Positions 23,301 to 34,210 of a stretch of 64,000 nt of DNA are shown here, in pieces; positions within the stretch are counted from its first letter, which is position 1; each line of letters opens with the position of its first letter. Both the position numbers and the translations under genes were made by a program. The notes below the pieces were generated by a model. That model had not been told where the DNA came from. It ran no database searches and saw only the letters and a list, made by a program, of their open reading frames with translations. This DNA is from Macropodus opercularis. Lineage: Eukaryota; Chordata; Actinopteri; Anabantiformes; Osphronemidae. The stretch is taken from the NCBI GenBank assembly GCA_030770545.1, contig CM061107.1, positions 67,001 to 131,000 on the forward strand, read 5' to 3'.

Positions 23301-24367
23301 TGCAGGCAGCGAGGTGGAAGAACATTGGTGGAGAGGAGAGGAAAAGGTGTCGCAGGACCCAGAAACAGGAGTTGAAGGAAGTGGGCGACTGGTATCCTGA
23401 TGAGTGTCACTGGAGGACTGGATTAACTCTTCATTCAGAAGAGGCACTGGGGTAGAACACCTGGGCGTGGAGTGGTCTTCAGTGGGACGATTATAGCACA
23501 AGTCATCTGACTTCCATCCCTCCAACTGCGTGTCAAATGGCTCCACAAGCTGTTCATCACGAACACTTGGAGCACAGTGGTCTATAAGGAAATGTGCAAG
23601 TTTCAGATGAAAACCCAGTGGTTCCAAACTTCAGTAGAATAAATAACATCATTGGGTGTAAATGGAAACCCTTACAAATTGTAGTTTATTACTAAAGTTA
23701 ATAGGATGCCATTAGATGACTTTTCTGATATGGACCAAAAAACATAAGCACCACTTACCAGTACCGTGTTCAGCAATTCTGCCCATGTCCAACGTTGAAA
23801 CCAGGGGCACATCTGGGTTAGATTCCCTTAACTTCGCCAGCTCTTTGACTATAGCTGCCCTCTTAGCTTCCTTTATTACTGGTTCTCGGTCCTATCAATG
23901 TTATTTGACTTTAGATTAAACTGAGTTTAGAGGGAGAAACATTTTTAAACACAAAGTGAACTTATGTACTTTTGCTGAACCCATGTTGTGAAAGTCCTGG
24001 AGGTGTTTATCAAGGCGAACTAGGGTCTTCTTTCCACAGATTTCACAATCCAGGGTTTTTGTAGTTCTGTGGTGAAAAACGAAAACAACTCATGAAATAA
24101 TATAATAACATTATGTATCTCTACATAAATATCAGACAACAATCTTAATCTCACCGTGGATTCCCATATTTCAGGAGAAGCTCAAACTCTTCTTCGTTTG
24201 GAATAGTGTGGGACACGTTCAGGTGCTGCTTTAGGTCGGAAAAGTTTCCAAAGCAAAGTCCGCACAACTTGTCAGCCTGTGGACAAATCATAGAGACAAA
24301 ACACATTGAGGTTCCAGGTCTCCAGCAAAATATTACAGTAAACACACTGTTTTAATGTACTTACCAT
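20358..24367 (-). CDS. Gene C: tyrosine-recombinase paralogue lacking the catalytic tyrosine
   Basis: Coding exons: 24367-24365, 24276-24155, 24066-23970, 23891-23759, 23581-23021, 22931-22748, 22580-22357, 22234-22163, 22075-21906, 21211-20960, 20744-20358. Every exon except the last has the same length as in gene B, and phases give 734 codons plus stop. The zinc fingers, spacer, core-binding region and the GHR, DDHKTT and NKIR motifs are retained. In the last exon, three in-frame deletions relative to B remove 2, 8 and 4 residues. The 8-residue one (CHDPSTAEEEAIYKPRQLRL) removes the RFY segment with the nucleophile. The next tyrosine lies 11 residues after the His instead of 9. The C-terminal tail is unrelated to that of B and lacks its repeats. 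The open frame with lost catalysis suggests a DNA-binding role or a recent duplicate drifting; I cannot decide which. Confidence 0.8.
21281..21658 (-). mobile_element. LINE 3'-tail-like fragment in gene C intron
   Basis: Duplicate of 14,703-15,080 in gene B, in the same intron and orientation. Confidence 0.5.
21677..21824. mobile_element. 148-bp MITE-like element with perfect 21-bp inverted ends in gene C intron
   Basis: Arms 21,677-21,697 and 21,804-21,824 are perfect reverse complements (ccagggttggatcaaacagc plus one base). An inner 8-bp palindrome (ttcatcca/tggatgaa) lies near 21,727. There is no clear target-site duplication. Confidence 0.8.
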
Positions 24368-24570
24368 TTTGTCACGCTGGATTTTCAGAATACCTGTCAC
24401 AGTGATTTAAGAGAAACAAACAGTTTAATTGTGGAAAAGGGAGGAAATATGAAAAAATAAGAACTCTTTCAGGAGCATGCTGAAATAATGTATAAGCGAC
24501 GTACGTAGACAAAGCAAGCACAATTAACGTTGTCTGGATAATCATCCAGGTGAGGTTGTCTGAAAGCTGA

Positions 24571-24632
24571 GTCATGGCAAGTGGACGTGTCTGAAAATCT
24601 TACTCCAAAGGCAGAAATCCACTTGCCATGAC
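24571..24632. repeat. 15-bp-arm inverted repeat upstream of gene C
   Basis: Third copy of the hairpin, with arms 24,571-24,585 and 24,618-24,632, identical to the copies near A' and B. Confidence 0.9.
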
Positions 24633-24775
24633 GTGTTAACATTAGACTTTTTTCCATGGTTTCCAAATAGCCAATACATCATGATCTCAGAATTGGCCGT
24701 TTGTGGTCTTATGTCACCACCTACTGGTCAAACTAAAGTTGGACTTTAAGTTTGAATCTGGAAATTGAGTTGATT

Positions 24776-25318
24776 TGAAGGTTGGAGGAGGCTACTTTAC
24801 TGGTTGCTCACAATCTAAACTTGAAGTTGGATAATAAGGCATTATATAACCTATAGAAATATTGTTTTATGGTATATACACATATACTATTACAACTTGG
24901 AATTACACTATTATTATAATATAATATTTCGACTCCAAAGGGAGAAGTCCACTTTCTGACACTGTTTATGTTGTTTATCATGTTATAAGTAGGACAAGCA
25001 TGACTATAAATCAAAATTGCTGTGCTTACTTCATGTCCAAATCTTTTTTGTTCATGTTTAGAGTGTCTGTACATTTTATTTACATGTACAGACAAACATT
25101 TGGTGAGTAGTAGCAAGTTCACAAATACATCTAAGTCATAACATGTTCATGTCCTAAACTTTGACAATTAAAAAAATATATATTCTAAGATCAAAGCTGT
25201 TATAACAACACTGGTAATTGCTACATAGGGATGTTACACACTGCTATAAGTCAAAAAGTTATGGATTAGAGCATCATTTCTATCAGAACATTTGATCAAC
25301 TAGAGACCTATTACTCAC
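24776..25318. repeat. Spacer block, third copy
   Basis: Matches 9,780-10,322 and 19,154-19,696. It carries the same exon-like ATG plus donor on the minus strand. Confidence 0.85.
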
Positions 25319-25406
25319 CATGTGCTTCCTACTTCTGCTGCACTTCTCTCACTTCCCACTTCCTTTGTACAGAGGAAGTCCAGGTTTTCATTTACATGCA
25401 ACACTC
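25319..25406 (-). pseudogene. Copy 3 of the gene D 5' exon
   Basis: Same as 10,323-10,410, with only single-base differences in the shown span. Confidence 0.65.
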
Positions 25407-26870
25407 AATGTATAGACTAAAATCTGGAAAATAAATGCATTACGGATCATATTTGAAATTCTTTATTACCTTGTAGTAAAGGACCACGCCCGTATCTATC
25501 TACACCGCGAAACCAATAAGTTATTTTAACATACAATCAAATGATTATAATTTTATAGAATATGCTGTGCTTTGAGTGAAGCAAGAAGATCCTGGGTTTG
25601 ATTCCCGGTGGTGACCGGTGTCCAAAGACATGCATGGTGTGAGTGTGAGTGTGTCCGTGACTGGTTATGCGTCTATATGTGTGGCCCAATCGTCGAGATT
25701 GATTATATCCACAGAGGTGCACCCCCCTCCGTTCGCATAACGAACCCATTCTTCACAGGCGTGAAGTAAAACCAAACTGGAGGATAAATCAGTGTCTTCA
25801 CCAACTTCCCACAGACTGAAGAAGCCTCCTGGACAGATGGAGAAACGTTTCCACTAACTAGAAGAATCCAGTTGCCAGGACTCAACCTTCAGACAACTTC
25901 ACGTGGATGAATGAGAATCTTCACAGTCATCCACAGAGGTGCAAAACTTTACTGTTTGACTAACATTATATCTGGATACATTGGGCTGCATTTGTTGCAG
26001 CATCTGTTACAGACTGGGCAGATCAAGGAATTAAATACACCACGAACCACATAAAGGCATTAATGAAACATGATTACATCATACAACTGATTGAAACGTG
26101 GAGCGATTACACCTTTAAGCCAAGGAACGAACTTCAAGGATAACATACAACTTCTCTACGTTTCTGTATAACATAACTTAGCCTTAGCAAACATGCACTG
26201 TCTGAATACTTCCATCTTCCATTCCTTCATCCTTGCTTAAGGCTCTGTGAGCATGGACCAAAGTTGCCAAAGAACTAGTGACATGTGTAAAAAGCCATGG
26301 GTCTGATGAGCCTGCTGTGGTCTCAGTCTGTTCTGAGCCATTCAACTGTAACCTATAGGCCTGATGGTGACGTATGTTTTTCAGTTACTTGAGAGTCTTC
26401 ATCAATAGTGTAACCTGTCATAACATGTGTTTCAAGAGGTCACTGACAAGTGCAACTGCCACGTTGTCTGAGCTCTGTGCAACCATCACCTGGTTCCTGA
26501 ATTCAGACTTCAACCCACATCTGTCACCTATGACACAGTTGGTAGATGTGAATTTGGAATTTCTTGATTGTATATCTCCTCATGACGTATCTACAGCAGA
26601 GTGTCATTGATTCTGCCAAGCTTTCATTTCATCCTAACAGCTGCCGTCCATCTCTCGCCTATTATGAGATATGAGACATTGAAATACTTTTACATTTAAT
26701 TCTCTTCTATGTCACAGCCAACAGATGAAAATGTGGAATTTATCGCCTCCTTTATATCTCCTCATTGCCTGTACCTGATGTGACTCTGCTCTATCTATCT
26801 ATAAATTATTCATACTTCTGACTGAATTGAAATATTTTTTTCTACAGTGATGCCTCTTGGACATCGTCTT

Positions 26871-27848
26871 ATCTTTTGGGAAACGCATGTGTCATCTACC
26901 TGCTGCATCGGGCGCTGACTCACCTGGAGGCCATCAGAACCGCTGTCAGGGTCATGTTCTTTTACTTCTCCAGCACCTTCAACACCAGTGGACCAGCATT
27001 TCTGAGACAGAACCTGGAAGGAGCCGCAGTGGATGGACAACTGCTGGCGTGGACAACTGATCCCTCACCAACAGGCCACAGTACGTGAGGCGACCAACTG
27101 TGGTCTGAGGTGCTGGTTTCCAGCTCTGGGCTCCTCAGGGGACGTTCTCTCACCGTCCTCTTCACACACAACACCAGCAGTCGTGGCCTCCAGAAGCTCT
27201 CAGAGGATTCGGCCATTGTTGGCTGTGAGTCTGAGGGGAACGAGCTGGATACGGGTCGTCATCGGGGACTTGGTGGACTGGTGTGAGAGCAACAACCTGC
27301 TTAAACACCAGGAGGACGAAGGAGATGGAGGAAACCATCACATCACACACCGGTGAGATTCCAGGGCTCAGACATGGAGACAGTGGACAGTTTAAAGGAC
27401 CTGGTGTTCACCTCAACCGTGATCTGGACTAGACTCACAACAGTGACGTCCTGCACTAGAAGGACCAACGTGGCTCCAGCTGCTGAGACTGACTCCTCTG
27501 CAGGGAGCAGCCTCTGTGAGGACACTCTGTGACTCTGTGGCCTCTGCTCTCACTACGCTGTGTCTGTGGGAGCAGGCAGCAGGACACAAAGAGACTCCAC
27601 CATCCGGTCAGGAAGGAGTGGTACGGCAGACCTTCATTCCCACTGCTGTTAGACTGTACAACCAATCAACCAGCGTACAACTAACGGCCCCACCCTGCAC
27701 ATTATTTTGTATAGTTCGTTGGACATTTATGTGTTTTTTTGTAATTGTAAATATGTAAGATGGATCTTTCTTTGCACACTTTCATTGTATTGCACCTTCA
27801 TGGTGTAGTACGGTTTTTGTAGCTGTTGTAACAATTGAATTATTTATC
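26871..27848 (+). mobile_element. CR1/L2-like LINE remnant, duplicate copy
   Basis: Duplicate of 11,875-12,855 with the same broken frames, so it arrived by segmental duplication and not by a new insertion. Base differences include 'cagcatttctgag' against 'cagcacttctgag'. Confidence 0.75.
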
Positions 27849-27867
27849 TTACCTTGTGTATATATGA

Positions 27868-27912
27868 GCTAATGCATTAATGCATAATTATTATGCATTA
27901 ATGCATAATTAT
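27868..27912. repeat. Doubled ATGCATTAATGCAT palindrome
   Basis: A 14-bp perfect palindrome occurs twice in succession here. The copy at the end of the other duplicate (about 12,880) has it once. It marks the breakpoint of the 14,996-bp-offset duplication. Confidence 0.8.
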
Positions 27913-27919
27913 AAGGAGC

Positions 27920-28130
27920 CAAACCACTAAGACCAGTTGACCTGACCTACCACCGTACCATGGAGAGGCTCATCCTCAGTCACCTTTGCTTTGTGGTGAG
28001 CAACAGAGGACACATATTCCCTTATTGTCCTGCTTTCAGGAACAAATGGATGCGTCGACCAAGAATCAACAGAGCTCACTTGCATCACTCAGGCTATGAG
28101 GAAGCGGAAACAGAAGCCTGCATATTGGTT
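27920..28130 (+). mobile_element. Second LINE reverse-transcriptase scrap
   Basis: Translation of the plus strand gives an RPVDLT...MERLILSHL pattern, like the segment that precedes the catalytic motifs in CR1/L2-type reverse transcriptases. It breaks down within about 70 codons. It lies downstream of, and in a different order from, the LINE remnant ending at 27,848, so it is a separate piece. Confidence 0.45.
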
Positions 28131-29030
28131 AATAAATAGATGGCACTTGTATCACTCTAGATACAGACTACGAGGAAATATGAGGGAGTCAAGAAATTCC
28201 AAATTTTGGGTCTGCCTATGGGTTAATACAATTCTTCCATCCTTTTTTTCCTTTAAAACTTATTTAGACAATACACATTGAAAGCTGTTCAATTAAAAGT
28301 TTAAACATGTTTGTATTTTCAAAGGTTAGACCTTTTTGTTCCTTCTTACATAGAGACGGTTGTCTCTACAACGTGGCTTTCAAAAAAGGTGTCAAAGATT
28401 AAAAAAAGATTATAGCCTGTACCTTTCATTCACTGAGCTCTTTTGGGTTTCTTCTTTCCACTAACACGCCTCCATGTCCACATGTGACTAACTTTGTCTC
28501 TGTTCTCTCCTAGTTGTGCTTCTCTCTTTCTGTCTCTCTCTATTCTCATCTCCAGGTATTGTCTATTGACTCAGAGCTGTGTGTGTCCAGTGTTGCTGCT
28601 GGTCCAACCATCCTGCCTGTGTCTTCTTGCTGCTACGTAGGTGACTTGTATGTGAATTTGAATCATAATACATACAATATTAGTAAAGTCTCTGTTTTCA
28701 TAAATGTAATTTTGCAATGTGCAACAATTTGTTTTATTACCACCAAATGCTTGAAGACACTTTTAGGCAAGTATTGTTTCATTAAGTTCACATAGATACT
28801 TCAAACTAAAGCACAGTATGTATGCACCCAATGGGATCCAGAGATCTGTCATAAGACACGTCTCTTGTACAGGTCTCTGAACCACACTTGTTCAAATCTA
28901 AGAAGGGGGTTGTAAGCATCCAATCTACGCCATCTAGATCACTGACTCTACTTCAACTTTGTAAAAGATTACTTTTGATATTATAGGATTCTTTTTAACC
29001 TAAAGTCAGCCAGACGGGCTCTCTTTCAAC
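28131..29030. other. Gene-free stretch downstream of gene D
   Basis: No supported coding exon. A plus-strand stretch at 28,557-28,640 is bounded by a pyrimidine-rich AG and a GTGACT, which could be an isolated exon, but nothing continues it. Confidence 0.45.
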
Positions 29031-29032
29031 CT

Positions 29033-30244
29033 TCAAACTATTACTTGTTTATCTACATGGTGGACATTCTTTATAGACTCAAAGTATAAAAAAAAGAAAG
29101 AAAAAAAACTTCCTGCACCACTATACCCATGCTTTAAGCCAAACATATGTGCAAGACTTTCCACAACATTTTCATATATTGGAAACTTTAATTCTGTTAG
29201 TGATAACATACCATAACATATCACACAACATTTTCAAGTTAAACCACATTAGAACAGGTCCTGGATTTCTATTTTAATCTTCCAAAATACAGCATCATGG
29301 AAACAAAAACTGCTTTGAACAATGCAGAATTAGTTATAGTTTTAATGAACCATTGTATGTTTCAATTGCACTAAGGTTTTGATACTTAAGGTAGAGAACA
29401 TAAAATACACTTATTTACACTTGCTTACCAGGCTGTATAACAAATAGATGATGAAGCTAACTGCCACAATGGCCACTGCCATGAAGGCATAGATGACAAC
29501 TGTGTCTTGACAATCTTCTCCATTATTGCAGCACTAAAAGACACGAAAGATTTGTTTGCCATCTTTGTAAAGTCAAAGAGCAATGTATGGTTTATGTGAT
29601 CTTGTCACTTACTATTCCTGTAGTTACAACCACAGTGGGTGGAGGTGAGTTTTCCTCCCTTTGCATATCATCGCCGTAAGGAGCTGGCTGTTAAACGTAC
29701 AAAATATTTTTTAAGACATTTTTTTATTTAGACATTTCTTTCTTTTACTTTGAATATAGATCAATAGAAAAAACAATTCAAAATGTACTGCTGCACAAAC
29801 ATTCTTACTGCTGGATTTGTGTTTGTTTGGATAAGGCGCATCTCAATGAAAGCACTGGCCATGTCCCCTGCTAACACAAAACACATTCATTCAAAAGTTA
29901 ATAATCTAATTATAGTATATTATTCAAAACAATATGTTAAATATAAATACCTGTTAAAATTGAAGTTTCCGATCAATATACTGTAAACATTTTGCTAAGT
30001 CTTTCCAATGCTTTATAGAGACATAGTAAAATGTTAAATGTTAGGTTAATAAAAGATACTGTCAAATAAAAACAGTATATAGTACTAACAGGTTAGTCAT
30101 ACTGTGCATCAAGATTAGCATTTTCGTTGCAACAGTTTGATGACCATAGATATAAACACATACATAAACAAACCAAGTTTACAGATAAGAAGTTCTCATT
30201 ATTAACTTTAGGTTCTTACTGTTTATTTTCTTATTGTTCTCCAT
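29033..30244 (-). CDS. Gene D: small single-pass membrane protein, five coding exons
   Basis: Coding exons: 30244-30220, 29867-29809, 29687-29613, 29533-29429 and 29068-29033, all with GT-AG borders. Lengths 25, 59, 75, 105 and 36 bp total exactly 300 bp, a 99-residue protein plus stop. It starts MENNKKINRDMASAFIEMRL. A Pro/Thr-rich extracellular-looking stretch with three cysteines (CCNNGEDC) follows, then a hydrophobic helix of about 22 residues (IYAFMAVAIVAVSFIIYLLY) and a short tail ending NVHHVDKQVIV. There is no signal peptide, so a type III or reverse-signal topology is possible. The exon with the ATG starts at 30,283. I do not recognise the family. The last exon is the least certain because it is short, though its acceptor and phase fit. 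Confidence 0.6.
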
Positions 30245-30594
30245 TGCTGACCTTGATTTGTCGGTGACTTCCAAACTTGGTATCTAAAGCAGAAGCATAG
30301 AAACAAATGACAAATTGGTCTCTACTATGACTTTTTACCTACACAACTAGTATCATATTTCATATTTCAATCTGTATTTAAAGTAACCTAGATAACAGTT
30401 TGGAAAAATAAGTTGACAAGTTCACAATTACATCTTTTATGATCTTTTCATGTCAAGATAAATAAAAACGTTTTTTTCCTGTTCAAAACAGTTTGTTACA
30501 CAGGGATGTTACACACTACAATAAGACAAAAGACTTACTGGTTTCAGCAAATTGTCTATCAGAACATTTAATAAATTAGAGAACACTTACTCAC

Positions 30595-30690
30595 CATGTG
30601 CTTCTCACAACTACTACACTTCTTACTTCCCACTTCCTGTGTACAGAGGAAGTCCAGGTTTTCATCTACACACAAGAGCCAAACTATATA
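30595..30690 (-). other. Non-coding 5' exon of gene D
   Basis: Ends in a strong donor (CACATG|GTGAGTAAG) about 310 bp upstream of the coding exon. Related copies at 10,323, 19,697 and 25,319 support it as a real conserved unit. Its upstream limit and the promoter are not determined. Confidence 0.55.
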
Positions 30691-31734
30691 TTGAAATGTG
30701 GAATGTAAATCCATTACATAGTCAATTTTGTTTTTTTTCCCACTTAGTGTGACAAAAAAAAAACTTTATATATTTGCGCGTGAATCAGACTCTCTGCTGC
30801 TGTGAGACTCTACAGTTTAGTGTTGTGGAAAAAATTCTACATTAATTTGAAAGTTGCTCATTCTCAAACGAATTGAAGGGATCAAAACCTGGAAATGTGA
30901 TGAATCGTCTCTGTTTAATTTGCATGTCGACATGGAGAGGCAGCAGTCATCTCAGCAGCCTTCTGATGAGTGTTAGAACAAGAGCTTCCTAGATACAGAG
31001 ACAGAGTTTACCCACATGGTGTGACAATTTCGTGGCCTTGCTTATCTAAATGTTTATTCCATTTGGCCAACAGACGAACCCCCAGGTAGTCACTGCTGAA
31101 TCGACAACGACCATGTAGTGGCCAGAGATGTCCCAACTCAGAAGAATTCAAGCCGAGGCAGCATTAGGTTCAAATAATCAAACATGAATTTAATTTCAGT
31201 GGCGAGATGAGAAATATGCAAAGGCAGGCAAACAAAGTCACCTCTCTCTCCCGCAGGAGACGCTCACAGACGCTGGCTGTGTCCCCCAGCTCCCTAACCT
31301 GGCACAGCTCACATCTCCCTCGTCTCCTTCTAGGGAGGTGGTTTAAACCCTGAACAAGCGTCAGAATGTGAAGATTTCATACCAACAATTGTTTGTCCAA
31401 ATTCCTTTGTTCAACAGCTCAGACTGTTTTGTCTAAAAGCCAGATTGTCTTCAGTCCCAAGGCCAGCAATTCTGCACAGCCTAGACAGGACCTGTTCTAC
31501 TCTATTCTCAACCCTTTAGCCTGAACCACACGTATATGTGCCAAATATATATTCCACTACAAATATGCAGGGACCTTGACTACTACAACCACATGAATAT
31601 CAAAACGCCATTGATCAGCACTAATAACACTCCCTTCCTTTCCCTTTGTTTCCTCCTTCCTGTGAAACATCAAAACCCTCTGTTATTCGCAAACACAAAT
31701 GTTGGTTCCCATTTGTTAATTTTTCTCCCACAGT
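30691..31734. other. Gene-free stretch
   Basis: No supported gene. The part from 30,990 to 31,400 is richer in G and C and may be an old repeat or LTR scrap, but it shows no clear ends. Confidence 0.4.
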
Positions 31735-31925
31735 AGGAAGAATTGGTACAGCAGATCCTTCATTCCCACTGCTGTTAGACTGTACTTTTTTGGACATTTA
31801 TGTACAGCATTTTGTATTTGTAACGTAATTGTAAATTTAAAATTTGTATAATGGATCGGTTTCTTCTTTGTTCTCCACTCATTGTTTTGCACCTGCTGAT
31901 TGTTTGTGGCTGTTATAACAATTGA
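31735..31925 (+). mobile_element. LINE 3' tail, same family as 12,610-12,855
   Basis: Shares 'cattcccactgctgttagac', the 'gttggacatttatg'-like region and the ending 'gctgttataacaattga' with the LINE remnants at 12,855 and 27,848. It is truncated at its 5' end, as is usual for LINE insertions, and lies directly against the retroviral fragment. Confidence 0.7.
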
Positions 31926-31926
31926 T

Positions 31927-32339
31927 TTTTCCCACTGAATCCCAGCCTCTGCTTCCAGTTTCAGGGGATACTGTGGTTTCCAGGGAGGCCTACATCCTGG
32001 TTTAAGATGAACTTCCACCGGTTGTGCGGACTGAATGAAGCCTACATCAGTATCATGTTTTGACCACAGTTTATCTGGTACTCTTCTCACCATCTCCTTC
32101 TCCAGATCAGAATGCTGGCAGCAGAGTGTTGCCTGGCGTGGGAGGCGTACAGCCTGTGGGGAAGCCCATCCCTCAGCTGAAATGGCTATTTTAAGAAAAG
32201 ACTCATCCTCACTCAACCAAATGTGTTTGTTTTCTGTTGGCACAAATTTAGCTTCCTGGGACTGAACAAGCATGGGACCCAAATGTTTGGGTTCAAAGTC
32301 TGGGTTAACTAACAAGGTCACATGCGGAATGTGCACCAA
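31927..32339 (-). pseudogene. Reverse-transcriptase N-terminal fragment, retroviral
   Basis: Includes VPDKLWSKHDTDVGF and a QYPLKLEAEAGI segment, typical of the linker and first fingers region of gamma/epsilon-type pol. It ends well before the catalytic YxDD motif. Confidence 0.7.
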
Positions 32340-32600
32340 ATGGCCCAGCCATTGCGTCTCGTCCCAGTAGGTTTATAGGTGTCTGATCGGATATCAACAT
32401 TGGCAGCTCCACAGTTTTTCCCTGGAACGCAAAGGAACAGGTTCTGAGATTGGGAATCAGTTGGTTTGTCCCTGAGAATCCAACAATCTGCATAAATTGT
32501 CCAGATCTTGGGAGGTAGTCAGCATCCATGCGACTCACACATGTTCAGAGGTTTACCAGCTACAAATACTGGCACCATAGGCTCTTCATCAGGGTTTGAA
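32305..32600 (-). pseudogene. Retroviral protease fragment without its DTG active site
   Basis: The C-terminal part of an aspartic protease is clear (LPMLISDQTPINLLGRD, the usual LLGRD-type ending). The N-terminal part is joined to it without the Asp-Thr-Gly motif, so the active-site segment has been deleted. Confidence 0.6.
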
Positions 32601-32639
32601 GATGATATTAATGGCAACTAACACCCTCCCAGATTCCGT

Positions 32640-33123
32640 TGACTCTCAGGGCATCCCTAGTAATCGGCCGGAGGACCCTGCCACGGATTGGTAGGTCTCC
32701 TCTGCCCTGGCATTGCCTGTCCACTTGGATCAAATCCAAAGTCCCGCAGCCACCTGAAACACTGGCTCCTTATATGTCCTTCTTTCCAAATCTACCAGCA
32801 GCTACTCTGCCAGCGGAATATCCCCCTCTCATTCGTGGAGGGCCACTTGGCCACCGTCCTGGGTGAACGTATATCTCCTGGGGTGTATTCACAGTTGTCG
32901 GTGTAATTGGAACTGTGATGGGAGCTGGAACTGGAGCGGGAACTGTGATGGGAGTTGTAGGGAAGCAGGCAGCCTCTGCCACCACTGCCTGCATTTTCTT
33001 TTTTCCCTCTGTCAGATGCTGCTGGGTTAGCTTTCTTACTGCCTCTGTGTCGGTCTGCTTATGACGAAGCACTGCTGCGTGCTGCTTAGTTACAGCATCC
33101 ACGACCTGTATAAGAAATGGCAT
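32640..33123 (-). pseudogene. gag fragment (nucleocapsid-like), retroviral
   Basis: Contains a Lys/Gln-rich helix, a Pro/Val/Thr-rich linker and an Arg/Gly-rich stretch (SGPPRMRGGYSAG). A frame change near 32,770 leads into a remnant ending in a DPSGQ-like segment with the zinc knuckle cysteines mostly lost. Confidence 0.5.
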
Positions 33124-33150
33124 GTTATATAGTCCAACAGCATCACTTAG

Positions 33151-33459
33151 CTAGTTCTGGGCTGGCAAGGGCAAACCATCAATTATTAGTTTCCGAAGAG
33201 CCTGCCCATGAAAAATGTCCTCCTCAGGTTTTGCACCTGTTTGTCTTATCCACTCTTTTCGAGTGAGGTGTGCATAGGCTTGTGGGCTCTCATCATCTTT
33301 TACGGGCACAGTCACGATGCTGTCAGGCTGGATTCTCGTGGCATAGCGTAATCTCAGGACTGTCAACAGTGTGTTGCAGTGTCTGATGAAAAGTTCCCCT
33401 TCATGGGCCTTTTTCCCCACATACACACTTAACTGTGCTGGGGTCAAAAGGTCAAAAGA
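33151..33459 (-). pseudogene. gag fragment (capsid-like), retroviral
   Basis: Open to a stop at 33,151; the frame reopens unchanged downstream (33,123-32,770). The sequence around LTRKEWIRQTGAKPEEDI resembles the C-terminal half of a retroviral capsid. The start is cut off by the array junction. Confidence 0.6.
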
Positions 33460-34007
33460 TTCCAACTGCAGAACGGAGAGGCTCAAGCAAGCAGAAAGTC
33501 TGAAAAAAGAAGTGTGCTGAGGGGAAACCCCACGACAGCCTCCAGCTCAAACGCTCAGGCGAGGGGGAGAAAAGGAAAAGAGTTGAGCAATGGCAAACAG
33601 AGCAGGCGACAGCATGGAGATCACAGCAGTGAGGATGAACAGGAGCTGTATGCAGAAAACTCATATGTTGCTGTACAATTCACCCCCATAGCGCGGAAAA
33701 AGCCTCCAACCACAAAAGACCCAGTCAAAATGACCAATAACACAGTGTTACGACGGACCTATGGAGAGCTGGGAGAGGCTGCAGCAGTCATCACAGACGC
33801 CAACCTGGTTTGTGAGAGAGATGCTGAGAGACAGATGGGCAGCTATGGCAGGCAGTGATTGTCAGACACCTGTAACTGCAGCCAGTCAACATCGTGCACC
33901 CATCTCTCAGCATGCAGCGGTCCTCGTTCCGGTGAAAAGCACGTGGACCGGAGGCGTCATCCATGTAGCACATCCAGGGTTTCGAGGAGACAGTGCAACA
34001 TTCCCAA

Positions 34008-34130
34008 GCAAATGTGGCTGCAGCCGTGGGTGTGGCGCTAAACATGGCCCACGAGAGTGATGTGGAATCAGCCCTCATTTCAGTGACATCCTTTGATGCT
34101 CCTTTGATTGCCTGGTGGAACGAGGGGTCA
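34008..34130 (+). pseudogene. Short open stretch in the monomer, Ala-rich
   Basis: A coding-like run (AAAVGVALNMAHESDVESAL and following to WWNEGS) ends at TAG near 34,132. It is read in a different frame from the 286-codon frame that ends at 36,541 in the previous monomer position and may once have continued it. The same run opens the window at position 1. Product unknown. Confidence 0.35.
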
Positions 34131-34210
34131 TAGCAGCTGTAAAGAAGCACGACCAGAGCGAAGGCATACGGACCAAACTGAAGACAGTGATAATAGAATA
34201 GAACCTGCAG

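Larger units (their letters stand above)
20731..24745 (-). repeat. Segmental duplicate of 14,153-18,180 (offset 6,578, later 6,564)
   Basis: Introns as well as exons of genes B and C match at high identity across this span, including both intronic transposon fragments. A 14-bp indel near 17,540 changes the offset. The duplication therefore took in the whole gene and about 350 bp of 5' flank. The last exon and 3' end differ more. Confidence 0.95.
24400..27890. repeat. Segmental duplicate of 9,404-12,894 (offset 14,996)
   Basis: Continuous near-identical match over the hairpin, spacer, gene D 5' exon copy, SINE-like fragment and LINE remnant. Small indels occur at 27,166 (2 bp) and 27,530 (one 8-bp unit 'ctctgtga' fewer). 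Homology ends in the 'taatgcattaatgcat' palindrome. Confidence 0.95.
31927..33459 (-). mobile_element. Endogenous retrovirus fragment (gag-pro-pol), truncated at both ends
   Basis: On the minus strand, from right to left, it carries part of gag, a protease and the beginning of reverse transcriptase, in normal retroviral order. It resembles gamma/epsilon-like fish retroviruses. The 5' part of gag, any leader and LTR are missing because the sequence ends exactly at the megasatellite junction. The 3' part is cut at the LINE tail. Several stops and frame changes make it defective. Confidence 0.75.

Noticed and set aside
928..33459. Island as one simple insertion into the array
   Set aside because: Monomer positions on the two sides do not meet (1,475 on the left, 1 on the right) and there is no target duplication.
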